DNA of 64,000 nt from Myrmaecium sp. VS I D KN 1. Its lineage: Eukaryota; Ascomycota; Dothideomycetes; Valsariales; Valsariaceae. Positions within the stretch are counted from its first letter, which is position 1; each line of letters starts with the position of its first letter. Positions 1 through 10,989 of the stretch are shown piece by piece. The notes under the pieces are model-generated. The model was not told the origin of the DNA and made no database searches. It saw only the letters and a program-made list of their open reading frames with translations. Location of the stretch: contig JADQAV010000015.1 of the NCBI GenBank assembly GCA_019775845.1, positions 186,001 to 250,000 on the forward strand. The letters run 5' to 3'. A program made the position numbers and the translations under genes.

Positions 1-322
1 GCCCTCGTCTCTCGATGATGAAAGTCAAACGGCTTCTCTATCGCTCAATGGCTGACCGCTGGATGGGCGGGATGTATAAATTGATGGCATTTTCCTGGTC
101 TTTGGGGGGAATTAAAAGTTTCCTAAATCTCAATCCCGCTGCGGAATTACCCCGATATACTTATCTTGTCTCGAATTGTCATCTCACTCTCATCCTCTGG
201 ACATAAACCCCCCTCTCAATCCAGAAGCTCTTCTCTCTGCCATCAGCCTCATTACCCCCTCTGGGTATCATCGTCAACATCACTGGCTTTGCCGTCTACA
301 GGAGCATCACATCTAACACACA
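1..322. other. 5' flank of the KXD1-like gene
   Basis: No gene is supported here. The last 120 bases are pyrimidine-rich, as is usual just upstream of fungal transcription starts, so this is probably the promoter and 5' leader of the gene starting at 323. A 63-codon open frame at 15-206 has no recognisable motif and is probably chance. Confidence 0.4.
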
Positions 323-996
323 ATGCCTTCTGCTGAAACTTTCTCCCCTTCCGCGGCTATGCCGATTGCTATGACGAAGCCGAATTATTACGACAACTCT
401 CATCATGCAGGATACGAACGGATGTCCGTGTCACCACCTGAGGCACCCGAGAGCGTCACGACTTCCGGCGGACTCTCGTATTCCGCACATACGAGCAGCT
501 ATGCTGGAAGTTCCAGCGAGTACGACATGTCCGGATCATGCGCTAGTGTTGATCTCCTCGAGTACATGGGCGACAGGGTGCAAGGTTCATTTGACCCGCT
601 CCCCCTTGACCGCAGCCTTGCGAAGCAGAGCCAAACGTAAGACTTTCCCTCTTTACATCTATCTCCTCTTTCCCTCCTGCGGAGGCTAACCTAACTTGCA
701 GATCCGGGGAGCTCAACAACAAGAGCCAGGAACTGCGTAAGCTCCGGGCTCTGGCACAAAGCAGGCTTGCTGCCGCGCGAGTCGATTTTGCCCAAGGCAT
801 GAAGGCTGCGAAGGAAGTGCAACGTGATTTGCAATGGACACAGAAACGTGTGAAGTAAGTGGACCTGAATCCCCTGCCATTTATCTGACTATGCTAATGT
901 ACCCGATTCAGTGCTTTGAATGAGAAGGCGGCACGCAGGTTTCCAGCGGAATATGAACTCGCGTCTCAGAAATTTCCGGCACCAGTTGACTACTAA
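323..996 (+). CDS. kxd1: KxDL-domain protein, BLOC-1 subunit KXD1-like
   Basis: Three exons (323-636, 702-854, 912-996) encode 183 aa. Both introns are about 57-65 nt with GTAAG donors, and the frame joins cleanly across them. The first 95 residues are Ser/Pro-rich and look disordered. From about residue 97 to the end the protein is a helical, charged segment with the KxDL-family pattern (SLAKQSQT, then ELRKLRALAQ, then AARVDFAQGMKAAKEVQRDL, then WTQKRVNALNEKAARRFP). KXD1 proteins are small coiled-coil subunits of BLOC-1-type endosomal complexes that act in endosome maturation and Rab regulation. The start is the first ATG of the open frame and follows a CT-rich leader. The family call rests on the helical pattern. 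The role in this organism is inferred. Confidence 0.75.
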
Positions 997-1521
997 TGGA
1001 CAACAGGTGCTACTTCAGTAGCACGTGATCTCTGTTTGAAGGGCAGTGCTATTTGTGCCTCCCTTCTAGAATGTCCGCGGACGCTGGAATCCTCTCGCCG
1101 CTTTTGGGAAGCATTGCTAGCGTGCGGGACGGGCCGCCTGCGAAGAATATGCAGGAACGGCACCTCGCTTTGATTGGGTGACTGGTCGTTGGATGGCGTT
1201 CGGCGTTTGATGGAGCGATCCACGTGTAGTTACTTGCATGAACTCCTTCAGGGCTATGCCCTATGTCGGTGTTGAACCCTTGTATTGGCCGGAGGAATGA
1301 TAAACCTCGGTTGTGACCTGTACGCCCCGGGACAGGAAACGTGACGCGGAGATATCGGGGGCAACTTGTGCGCCTGCTCCTGAGTCGACACGTGGTAGCC
1401 ACAGGTCGACATCTCAGGCCTACTCCGCAGTAATGAAGAATTTGAGGCTGTGATTCGTGGCCATGGGCTCGAACAGTTGCGGCCTGGCTTCATCACCTAA
1501 AGAGAACGGAGTTGAAACTCC
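997..1521. other. Convergent intergenic region
   Basis: This stretch lies between two convergent genes and should hold both 3' UTRs. Open frames of 76-117 codons on the minus strand (993-1496) overlap each other in different frames, show no motif and are rejected as genes. I see nothing else. Confidence 0.4.
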
Positions 1522-1976
1522 TTAGACATGAGGACGGAGATTCGCCCATGGATCCTCGATGAAGCTAGGTAAGAAGTAGGCTACGTCCCCTTGGTCATTT
1601 CTGAAGCCTTCTCTTGACATTTGCCCGAGCCCCTGCTGCTGCTGCTGCTGGAGCGGCTGCACCTGTTCAGCAGTCGTCTCCCCAGTCAACCCTTGATCCT
1701 CGGCTTGGAGAAAGAAACATATAAGTTAGCGAACCAGGTAATTTAGAGGGGTTTCGAATCATTCTCACCTTGGGGCGTAGCTGCTGCCAAGGGTTCCCTG
1801 TCTGGAGCGGTGCCAGTTCGCTCCGTTGCGGCAAGGCCTGTCAATGATGATGACGATGGTGGTGGTGATGATGGAGCTGCGGCAACGCTGAGATCCTGTC
1901 GCTTTCGCTTCCGGCCGGCTTGGTCGCCGAAGGAGGAGAAGCCCATGGCGCGCGCGATCTCTGGGTCGATCTCCAT
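1522..1976 (-). CDS. Small conserved-looking protein of unknown function
   Basis: Two exons, 1769-1976 and 1522-1703 on the minus strand, encode 129 aa. The donor is GTGAGA and the acceptor is CCAAG, and the split codon is rebuilt in frame. The N-terminus reads MEIDPEIARAMGFSSFG and is followed by a basic cluster (GRKRKRQ) that could be a nuclear localisation signal. The middle is Ser/Pro/Ala-rich with a six-Gln run encoded at 1633-1650. The C-terminus is again ordered-looking (DVAYFLPSFIEDPWANL). Two short hydrophobic-aromatic blocks at the two ends, separated by low complexity, suggest a peptide-binding adaptor. I do not recognise a characterised family, and the function is unknown. It is divergent from the membrane protein gene to its right. 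Confidence 0.7.
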
Positions 1977-2299
1977 GATTGTTTTGCTGAGAAATTATGC
2001 GCGATGTCAATATGCGTGGGGTTAAACAGGTTGTATTTCTCTATAATTTATGATTGAGGTATAAGATTCGTCACGTGCTTGTATAGATGATACGATTTGT
2101 TACGTATAATTAATTTGTCCAGTCCGTAAGAATGGTTATATAATTACCTATCACGGCTCGCGAAGCTAGGGCGCCTTCGCGCTCCTTCCACGTCAATGCT
2201 GTCTTCCATCCAGTTGAATATGAAATGTTGAGCAATACATGCGTCTAAGTGAGCAATGACATGGGGTTAGAGCCCATGTGTTGCCTGTGATAGAAAAAT
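1977..2299. promoter_or_regulatory. Divergent promoter region with a CACGTG palindrome
   Basis: This 323 bp lies between the start of the small unknown gene (minus strand) and the first ATG of the 6-TM/DUF2421 gene (plus strand). It is AT-rich in its left half. A palindromic CACGTG, the core site of bHLH factors, lies at 2072-2077. Use of that site is not demonstrated. Confidence 0.35.
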
Positions 2300-5200
2300 A
2301 TGAGCGGAAGTTCAGATACGCCGTTTGCTGGCCGTTTCCAGCGCCGCAGCGTCCGTTACTAGGCCCTATCTTATCCCAAGCTGGACGTGTTCGCTGATAG
2401 ATCCGAACAGCTTCGCCAGGCGACTCTCATCCTACCTAAGACAGGAGAGAGGGTTAAGCGTGCATTTACTCTGGCCATCAACCGATCGGGGTCCCTCGAT
2501 CTCGACTCCCAAAGAACGCCATTGCTCGGTGGTGTAAAGGATCAGGAAGAGCATTCGCTGCTCACGCGGTTCAAAAATGTCTCCCGCCAGGGCTATCAAT
2601 TCGCTACTTCACGGACAGGGCAGGGCATCTTGAAGTGCTCATTAGCCTATGTCCTCGGATCCATGGCTACCTTCGTTGCTCCAATAGCGGCCTTGCTGGG
2701 TCGTAATGACGGCAAGCACATGGTGGCCACCATAACAGTGTACTTCCATCCAGCGAGGTCCGCGGGGAGCATGGAAGAGGCGATCATGCTTGCATTTCTC
2801 GCATTCATCTATGCAGCGTTCGTCTCGTTTACCAGTATGGGTGTGTCAGTATTCTTCGGCCACCATGGTCTCCTGGAGGTGGGACACGCAATCGTTCTGT
2901 TTGTGTTCTGCGGCGGTGCCCTAGGCTTTGTTGGCTGGTTGAAACAAAAGCTTGGGAAGCCCCTTGTCAACGTGGTGAGTATCCGGTGAGCTTCAATGGC
3001 TGAGAATCGAGATATTGAACTGCCATAGGCGTGCTCTTTGACATCGCTAGCTATCATTACCATATTGACGAAAGAAGGGTCCGTCCAAGCTGCCATGTTC
3101 TCCTTCGCGAAGATCAACCAGGTCTTGATCATGGTCATCATGGGATGTTCCGCCTCCGCGCTCGTGAGTTTGATGGTGAAGCCTGTGTGGGCGAGGAAAG
3201 AGCTGCAGGAAGACATGATGAAAGCCTCATATTCTCTAAGTGAAATGTTAACGATGATTACAAGCAGCTTCCTTTCCGGGCGCGAAGAAGAGCTGCAGGA
3301 CCAAAACTTCGTCGCCGCATCTTCCAGATACAAGGCTGTCTTTAAGTCCTTGCTGGGAAATCTGAGCGAAGCGAAATACGAGCATTACTTACTAGGGACA
3401 TATAAGCAGTTTCTGCTAGAACAAAGATTGGTTAAGTGCATGGAACAGCTGGCACAGGATATAGGGGGCTTGAGAAGCGCAGCTACGACGCAGTTCAACT
3501 TGATTGCCAAATCATATGCAGAAGGCTCTGTGCATCTTCCTCCCGCATCCCTTCAAAGCACACCTCGGTCTGCATATTTCCAGCCGCTTCGAGAAGGTCA
3601 CCTACCGGCAATAGATGAGGCTGAAGCGCAGAGCAGCACTAATTCCCATGGCGAACACAACGTGCCCGAGTGGTTCGTCACATCACCAGATGAGCTTCCA
3701 GTTCCGCTCAGTGTGGCAGATATGTTCTCGCTTTTCATTTCACATCTAGGGCCCCCTATGGTAAGTCCAAGGATCCAAAACTAACCGGCTCCAGGCTAAT
3801 TCAGCAGAAATCACTTGCGTTCACCTTACGTGAGGTTCTCAAGGAACATCCCTTCGAATCAGAGTCGCTTATAAACGGGACATTTCGTACTAGTCTCGTC
3901 GATGCCAATGAGATGTTTGCGTCAGCAAGGAAGGATGCGTTGACGTTACTTTATAAACACAAAGTCCCTCTGAACACCGAATCTGTCGAAATGGCCGCGG
4001 ACTACGAAGAAGTTGCAGCGAGCTGTGGACATTTCAGTTCATCTTTACAAGATGTCGCTGAAGATATGGTTACATATCTCGATATCCTTCAAGAACTTCG
4101 ATATGAGCTTACGAACGTCGCTCAAGGTCGTTCATGGCGATGGATGCTCTCCTGGATACAAAGAAAGCGTAACTCCCAGACGTCTCGCTCTAACAGTAAG
4201 CGAAGCCCCTTCAGTTTTGCTTGCCTCATATTGACCATGGAGCCGTAGGTACGAGTCCAGTCGTCGGACAAGCGGAGCAAGGCTATCCGCAGCATATCGC
4301 CGACGTCGCCAGACGCGTAGACAAGAATAGACTCAAGGCGAGATCGACCTCGCGGTACAAGCTATGGCGGGTATTCGGTGTCTTCCGCCGTGACGACATC
4401 AAATATGCGCTGAAGGTCGGCATTGGGGCTATTTTGTATGCAATGTGGTCCTTTATTCCCGCTACGCGGCCTATATACAGCCATTGGCGTGGTGAATGGG
4501 GACTACTTTCGTACATGCTAGTCTGTTCAATGACTATAGGCGCCTCAAATACCACCGGCTTTCATCGCTTCTTGGGCACATGCATTGGTGCTCTATGTGC
4601 CGTGGTTGCTTGGATTATTTCGGATGCGCATGCGGTATTCCTTGCGTTCTTCGGTTGGCTCACCTCCCTTGGCTGCTTTTACATTATATTGGCAAAGGGA
4701 AGGGGCCCCATGGGGCGCTTCATCCTCCTCACATACAACCTTTCCGCTTTATATGCGTATTCTTTATCGGTCAAAGATGACGACGACGATCAGGATGAGG
4801 GAGGGATCAATCCTGAAATCTGGGAGATAGTCCTACATCGCGTGGCCGCGGTCATGACCGGCTGCATATGGGGTATCATCATTACCAGACTCATATGGCC
4901 TATCAGTGCTCGACGCAAACTGCAAGATGGAGTTTGTTTGCTCTGGCTCAGAATGGGAATCATCTGGAGGCGAGATCCTCTCGCTATTCTCCTTGATGAG
5001 GCCTCCGCAACACCCTATTTCGACATGCGGGAGTCCTTGGAGCTCAAACGCTTCCTCTCGCATTTGGAGAGCTTATGTGCTTCCGCATCCTGCGAGTTCG
5101 AGCTTAAGGGCCCGTTTCCGGAAAAATCCTTTAGGAAAATCTTACGTATCACTGGAGAGATCCTAGATGCATTCTATTCAATGAATGTCGTCATCATGAA

Positions 5201-5667
5201 GGACCTGAAGGCCTCACCAGGAGAGAGACAGCTTTTGCAGTATACAAAGGACGAGCGTACCCAGCTCTCTTTACGTATAAGCCATTTGTTCTCTGGTGGG
5301 TCACATCCATTCTACTCCTGCTTACGTACTGGGTACTGACGTTGAAAGTTATCGCATCTTCCATGAAACTTGAATATCCCTTGAGCGATGCCTTACCAAA
5401 TATTGAACATACCCGTGACCGGCTGCTCGCGAAGACGTTCAACTTCCGGAAGCATGGAGAGGGGAAGGATATCGCTACGGACGAAGACTACGAGTTGTTG
5501 TACGCATATGGTATGTCCTCACGACGATCGAATTGAAAGTTGTTTCAACGTACTGATATATCAAAGCTCTGGTCACTGGCCAGCTGGCCGACAATATTCT
5601 GGCCGTCAGTCGGGAGATAGAGGCGCTATATGGTACACTCGATGAGGATATCTTGAAGTTACGGTGA
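2300..5667 (+). CDS. Fungal 6-TM N-terminal/DUF2421 membrane protein (Bre4-like)
   Basis: Six exons can be joined in frame: 2300-2974, 3029-3760, 3808-4195, 4249-5295, 5349-5510 and 5567-5667, about 1034 codons. The product has two blocks of transmembrane segments, at about residues 115-290 and 645-830. Each is followed by a soluble helical region, the second corresponding to DUF2421. This is the layout of the fungal aromatic-acid-exporter-like/Bre4 family (ArAE_2_N, FUSC-like, DUF2421), thought to be ER or plasma-membrane transporters with undefined substrates. The second block contains conserved-looking DDIKYALKVGIGAI and TRPIYSHWRGEW. Oddity: codon 21 of the frame that begins at the ATG at 2300 is TAG (2360-2362), and the next in-frame ATG (about 2662) lies inside the first membrane block. 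Either the frame is broken, translation starts at a near-cognate codon after 2362, or there is a sequence error. Everything downstream is intact and properly spliced. Confidence 0.75.
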
Positions 5668-6266
5668 TGCTACCTAGGACTTATTTCCGTTCGATCACCG
5701 AGCACTGGAGTGAGATTTGTAGGCTGTCAGACGGAGCGTCATCTGGTATATAGCGTTACTGCATGTCTGCGGCTGGCGAAACAAGGCCAAGCTCTTATAG
5801 CTCGAGCGAGGTGTCTAGCCGTACAAGTACATATGCCACCCAAATTCCCATGTTGAGGAATTGACCAAACGCAAACGCTGTGTGTCTACAGTCCAATTGG
5901 CCGGCACTTACACTCGCAGCGCTCAATCACCATCTAACCGGTTGGGGTCCGGACGATTACGAAATCGAACGACCTCTCATTGTGGCGAAATGCAGATAGA
6001 AGCAAAGCGGATAACTAAGGTTCAGTCAACCCTGTAAGTGAAGAAATGAGCCTGAAGTCGTGAAGAGACAAGGACTCGAGACTGTCCGGGGAAGAACTGC
6101 GTCCGTGATGTTGGTGCCGTGGCGGGTGGGTGGCTTGACCGGGCTTGGCGTGAATCGTTTAGCGAAAATTGGCACCGCACAAACGTCTCGCACCTGCGGA
6201 GCCCTCCTCAACTCTCGAGACAACACCCAGCGACCACCCATCGACGCCGACGACCGTTCATCCAAA
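5668..6266. promoter_or_regulatory. Upstream region of the eL19 gene
   Basis: This region of about 600 bp holds the 3' end of the membrane-protein gene and the promoter of the ribosomal protein gene. No strong motif is visible. An open frame at 6060-6272 runs through the eL19 start and is not taken as a gene. Confidence 0.35.
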
Positions 6267-7242
6267 ATGTAAGAGTCTATCAGCCGTTCATCGCACCTCG
6301 CCGATTCTAGAGACCCTCTCCTCTGCGCCAGCACGCTGTTCAACGAGCTGTAGAAGGCTCGTGACAGTGTGGCGACCCCGCTATAACGACATGCCCTTCA
6401 CACGCAATTCGCTTCCTGCACATATCTACCGTGGGCAAGGACTGATAGAAATTGCTCTATAGGGTCAACCTCAGAACTCAGAAGCGCCTCGCGGCGTCCG
6501 TTGTCGGCTGCGGAAAGCGCAAGATTTGGCTCGACCCCAACGAGGTCAACGAGATCAGCAACGCCAACTCTCGTCAGACCATCCGCAAGCTCGTCTCCGA
6601 TGGCCTCATCATCCGCAAGCCCGTCACCATGCACTCCCGTGCTCGTGCTAGGGCTTTGAACGAGGCCCGCCGCATCGGTCGCCACAGGGGCTTCGGTAAG
6701 AGGAAGGGTACCAAGGACGCCCGTATGCCCAGGTGAGCAGCCCTGGTTCTCTCTGCGGATCCTCTAGGGCCTACGTCTTTGCGAATGGCATTTACCTGGG
6801 ACCTGGGACCGTATGGTGCAAAGTATTGGTTTCTGACTCCTTGATTAGCCAAGTCCTCTGGATGCGCCGTCTCCGTGTCCTCCGTCGTCTCCTCGTCAAG
6901 TACCGTGCCAGCGGCAAGATCGACAAGCACCTTTACCACGAGCTCTACCACCTCAGCAAGGGTAACACCTTCAAGCACAAGCGTGCCCTCGTCGAACACG
7001 TACGTACTTTGGTCATGATGACATTCATGATGACATCATGAACTTTATTCTTCGATGGAGGCATGTGTTAACGTATCCTGCAGATCCACAAGGCCAAGGC
7101 CGAGAAGCAGCGCGAGAAGACTCTCAAGGAGGAGATGGACGCCAAGCGTGCGAAGACCAAGGCTGCCCGCGAGAGGAGGCAGGAGCGTGTTACGGCGAAG
7201 AGGCTTGCTCTTGCGGCGGACGAACCGGAGAAGAAGGCATAA
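6267..7242 (+). CDS. rpl19: 60S ribosomal protein eL19 (RPL19)
   Basis: Four exons: 6267-6268, 6463-6732, 6849-6999 and 7084-7242. The first coding exon carries only A and T of the start codon. The intron begins GTAAGA directly after them, and G at 6463 completes ATG, giving [13 protein letters not shown]. The product is 193 aa, the normal eL19 size. Family features are [13 protein letters not shown], the basic central stretch [30 protein letters not shown], and the long Lys/Arg/Glu-rich C-terminal helix. eL19 sits on the 60S subunit and forms an intersubunit bridge with 18S rRNA. The introns (194, 116 and 84 nt) are longer than the roughly 55 nt usual in this window, as is common for ribosomal protein genes. 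Confidence 0.97.
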
Positions 7243-7714
7243 ACGGCTCGGGAGACGATACATTCGGCGTGGTTTCTCAAGGAGCGTTGAGGCTTCTTTT
7301 TCTGCTTTCGGGGCATCTGCGGTTATGTTTCATGTACGTCTGGGTCATCACAAAATTCAAAGTCTTGGGCCGTCACGGTGAATACGTAGCCGTTGCAATG
7401 GCGCTGCAAGCATGATATCACGAGTCTGAAATCGGAATGGGCACCGTCTGAGTTGACAGTAACAATCGATGGAGTCCGAAGCCAACGGTTCAATGTTCCA
7501 ATTCTGTGCACATGAAGCAACCGACATGAAGCGCATCCATGTGGCTCCGCATGTGAGAGATGTATTCAAATAACTATACTAGCCAGCATCGGTGCTATTA
7601 CAAGCCGTACCCAACCGTAAGAACGCCAAGGGGGGTATCTCAAAGACCTTAGCAAACCATCCTCCCAGAAACTACCTCCCGCTCGTGTGACATTATCTTG
7701 CTGCCCCGCTCATG
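7243..7714. other. Convergent 3' region between eL19 and SPT3
   Basis: No gene is supported. The region should contain the 3' UTRs of the two convergent genes. I see no other structure. Confidence 0.4.
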
Positions 7715-9085
7715 TTATATCTAGACATATTGTCAGCGCCAACTTCTCTCGCCTTGCAGGTCGGTATGTTCGTAGCAAAGGAAGGAGCGGGTGAAAAAAA
7801 AAAAGAAAGAAAAAGAAACTTACGAGTCTCAAAGCGGCGCGGTGCATGCCCCGGGTGAAGTTGAGCATGGCGCGGGACTTGTTCTGCGGCCGCTGGAGGC
7901 GGCGGTAGGCCTCGCGGACGTGGTGCGGCTGGACGGGCTCGCGGGCCTCCTCGGGGGGGTCGAAGAGGCCGCACTCGCGCTTGCGCTTGCGGTGCTTGTG
8001 CTCGCCGCCGGCGCCGGCGCCGGCGCCCTTCTTGTTGTGCAGGTCCTCGGCGGCCTTGACCTTGAGGGCCTCCTCGGTGAGGGTCTGGACGATCTCGAAG
8101 GTGAGGAAGCCGAGGATGTCGATGATGTCGTCGTTGGGCTTGCCGTCGGTGATGACGCCGAAGCCGGCCCACTCCTTGAACCGCTTGCCCTTGCGGAAGG
8201 TGAAGGAGGCTTGGCGGCAGTCGGACCAGTGCACGTACTCCTCGCGGGTCATGTTCTTGGTGCGCTCGTCCGCGTTGGCGAGACGCTGCAGGGTCGCTTG
8301 GTTCATCTCTTGGTCCTCGTCGTCGGGCTCGTCGTCTTCGCGCGGCGGAACCGTCTCGTTGAAGTAGCTCTGGACGTCCCAGACGAGGTCGACCTTGGCG
8401 CGCTTGTTTCCCTTCTTCCCTGGCTCGGTCGAGGGTCCGCTGCCGCTGGCGACGATGCCTGCGCCCAGAGCCTCATCGCCAGGGCCGATGTCTACGGCGT
8501 CGCCCCCTGGTTTGTCATCGGAATCTTTGAGGTTGCGCCGGACATCCTTCCATTGGAGGAACGTGCGAAGACGGGAGACCTTGGCTTTGTCGTGCCGGAT
8601 GAGCATCATCAGGTCATCCGTGGAGATGGACCGACTTCCACGGCGAGTTGCCAGCCCAGTACATTCGCGGAGCTACCAGTTCTTGAGTCAGTCCCAATGC
8701 GACTGCGACAAGCTCTATCCCCCTTTTCTCGTACCATTTCGTGGACTTGTTGCTGGACTATGAGCTCGATCAGGGTGGTGGTTTCGGCGGATGGCTCTCC
8801 TGTTTCCCCGGACACGAACATCATCTAACAAAGAAGGGTGTTAGCGCTGGAGAGCAACATACTAGGATCTTAAGCAGAAGAAGAAGACATGGAATATAAG
8901 GCGCGAGATCAAGCAAGATGGAATCCTCCTGCCCGCTGCTAGTCATCCCGGTCTTCTGAGGGAGTCCTGCCGCGGAAATACGCGGAGGCTCAGGGGAGAC
9001 CAGGAATCGCAAGAAAGTTGACCGTGCGACGGGTAAGACGCACCTGTTGGATCTCGGTCCGGTACTTGGCCAACTTGTCCGCCAT
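7715..9085 (-). CDS. spt3: SAGA subunit SPT3 (histone-fold transcription factor)
   Basis: Four exons on the minus strand, 9044-9085, 8735-8824, 7824-8672 and 7715-7720, encode 328 aa. The N-terminal histone fold is clear: KYRTEIQQMMFVSGE, a second helix ETTTLIELIVQQQVHEM, then RSISTDDLMMLIRHDKAK. The middle carries KVDLVWDVQSYFNE and REEYVHWSDCRQASFTFRKG, both characteristic of SPT3, and a second histone-fold-like segment IIDILGFLTFEIVQTLTEEA. SPT3 helps SAGA deliver TBP to promoters. The last exon adds only ATA TAA (Ile-stop), which restores the family-typical Leu-Ile ending. Without this splice the frame would run into a poly-Phe tail. Intron 1 is long (219 nt). The gene is divergent from DPH5. 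Confidence 0.95.
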
Positions 9086-9655
9086 CTTGAGAGGAGGAGC
9101 GCAGGCCAGAGAGCTGTGATATGATGATATCGGGTGTAACGAGCGAACGACTATCGCAGACAGATATTCCAGAAGGGAGCGGAAGGGATGAACATATGAT
9201 GGAATAGATATTGGCGCGCCCTGGTATAAGATAACTAATGGGCACGCATGACACGGGTAAGGCGACGGTCGACGTTGCAGCTGCGGATGGAGAGCGAACG
9301 GGGTGATGTGGGATGCGGGATGCGGGATGCGCTCCCATGCCCAGTGGAGTACCGAACCCAACCTGGAACCTGGCGGGGACGCGGCGGATGCTGAATGACG
9401 GACCGACAATCACCCGCGTCAAGGGCGGGACCCCAGGGTGCATTCCTATTCGATGGTCTGGACGTCGGAGGGGACCTCAGCCCTACGCGATAAGATAAGG
9501 AGAAAATGTAGCCTGAGGGGCATCAGTTGGTTTGGATGATTTTCAGCTCCGCTTGCTCCTCACCTCCTCACCTTGTTCACCTTCTCACCTCTTCTTCTCT
9601 CCTCTCTTATACATACAGCTCCTCCGCCGATCCGCTTGGACTCAGGCTCGCCACC
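9086..9655. promoter_or_regulatory. Divergent promoter of SPT3 and DPH5
   Basis: This 570 bp separates the two start codons. Three tandem copies of the heptamer GGGATGC lie at 9310-9330. A strong CT tract at about 9545-9610 precedes the DPH5 start and probably marks its transcription start. Open frames of 139-166 codons on the minus strand here lack motifs and are ignored. Confidence 0.45.
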
Positions 9656-10708
9656 ATGCTGTATCTCGTCGGGCTCGGCCTGGCGGACGAGAAGGACATC
9701 ACCGTCCGAGGGCTGGAGATCGTCAAGAAGGCTGACCGGGTCTACCTCGAGGCCTACACGGCCATCTTGCTGGTCGACAAGGAGAAGCTGGTAGAGTAGC
9801 CCCCGCCCACTTGGTGGTCGTTCATCGGTTTGCGCTCGGTTCCGCTCCCCGCTGATACACGCGCTCCGCCCCCAAAAGTAGGAAGCCTTCTATGGCCGCT
9901 CCGTCACCGTGGCCGACCGGGAGATGGTCGAGTCGGCGAGCGACGACATCCTAGCGGACGCGGACAAAGCCGACGTCGCTTTCCTCGTGGTTGGCGATCC
10001 TTTCGGGTAAGTGAAGAAACACTCCTCCCCATCTCCCCATGCAAACTTGGCCGCTTTGCGAATCCCTATGTAGCAAGAACGACCTGTTCCTCACACTCCC
10101 CTTTCCGCAGAGCCACAACACACACCGACCTCGTCCTCCGCGCGCGCGAGCTCGGGATCCCCTACCGGAGCGTGCCCAACGCCAGCATCCTGACGGGCGT
10201 CGGTTGCACCGGCCTGCAGCTGTACAGCTTCGGGCAGACGGTCTCGATGGTCTTCTTCACCGACGCCTGGCGCCCGGCCTCGTTCTACGACCGCATCCGC
10301 GAGAACGCCACCCTCGGCCTGCACACCCTCGTCCTGCTCGACATCAAGGTCAAGGAACCCTCCCTCGAGGCCCTCGCCCGCGGCCGCACCGTCTACGAAC
10401 CCCCCCGCTACATGTCCGTCGCCCAGTGCTGCCGGCAGATGCTGGAGGTTGAGGAGGAGCGTAAGGAGGGCGTGTGTGGGCCCGACAGCCTGGCTGTGGG
10501 CGTCGCTCGCGTCGGCAGCGACGAGCAGCGCATCGTTGCCGGCACTTTGGCCCAGCTTGCTGAGGCTGACTTGGGCCCGCCCTTGCACAGCGTGGTCTTG
10601 CTTGGGAAGAAGACGCATGATTTGGAGCGGGAATATCTGAAGGAGTACGCGGTCGATAAAGACCTGTTTGACGCGCTGTGGAAACGCGACTACGAGGAGA
10701 AGCGGTGA
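9656..10708 (+). CDS. dph5: Diphthine methyl ester synthase DPH5
   Basis: Three exons (9656-9790, 9882-10006, 10111-10708) encode 285 aa, the standard DPH5 length. The enzyme uses S-adenosylmethionine to methylate the modified His of eEF2 during diphthamide synthesis in the cytosol. The start [20 protein letters not shown] carries the glycine-rich segment typical of tetrapyrrole-methylase-fold enzymes. VVGDPFG falls at the second splice junction and is followed by [31 protein letters not shown] and [12 protein letters not shown], all characteristic of DPH5. The C-terminus has [13 protein letters not shown]. The first intron must use the GTAGAG donor at 9791, because reading on meets a stop within three codons. 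Confidence 0.96.
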
Positions 10709-10989
10709 AAAGTCGATCATACAGTAGTGAAGACTACCCAACGTTGCGCTTAGTACCCCATGTATACAGCCTCCAAGCAGACATCCGGAGCACTACATAA
10801 AATAGCCGCTTCGCGGCAGCATGTTTAAAAAAAGAAGGTTCTTAGGAATATCCACGTGGATCTATTTGTTTCATCAAGGTATATATAGAGTGAGAATCCA
10901 AGTCTATTCAGCAGCACCCTCCCCCCCGTTCACGCACGCCTACCACCTCTGTCTAAGTACGCCAGAGGTTTCCAAATCCAACCAGTAAT

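Noticed and set aside
993-1496. Overlapping minus-strand open frames between the first two genes
   Set aside because: Three mutually overlapping frames with no motif; better explained as 3' UTR sequence.
6060-6272. Open frame of 70 codons running through the eL19 start codon
   Set aside because: It ends ATG TAA at the split start codon and lies in the promoter; no motif.
7791-8828. Open frame of 345 codons on the plus strand opposite SPT3
   Set aside because: It is the complement of SPT3 coding sequence, Leu/Val/Gly-rich without motifs, and spans SPT3 introns.
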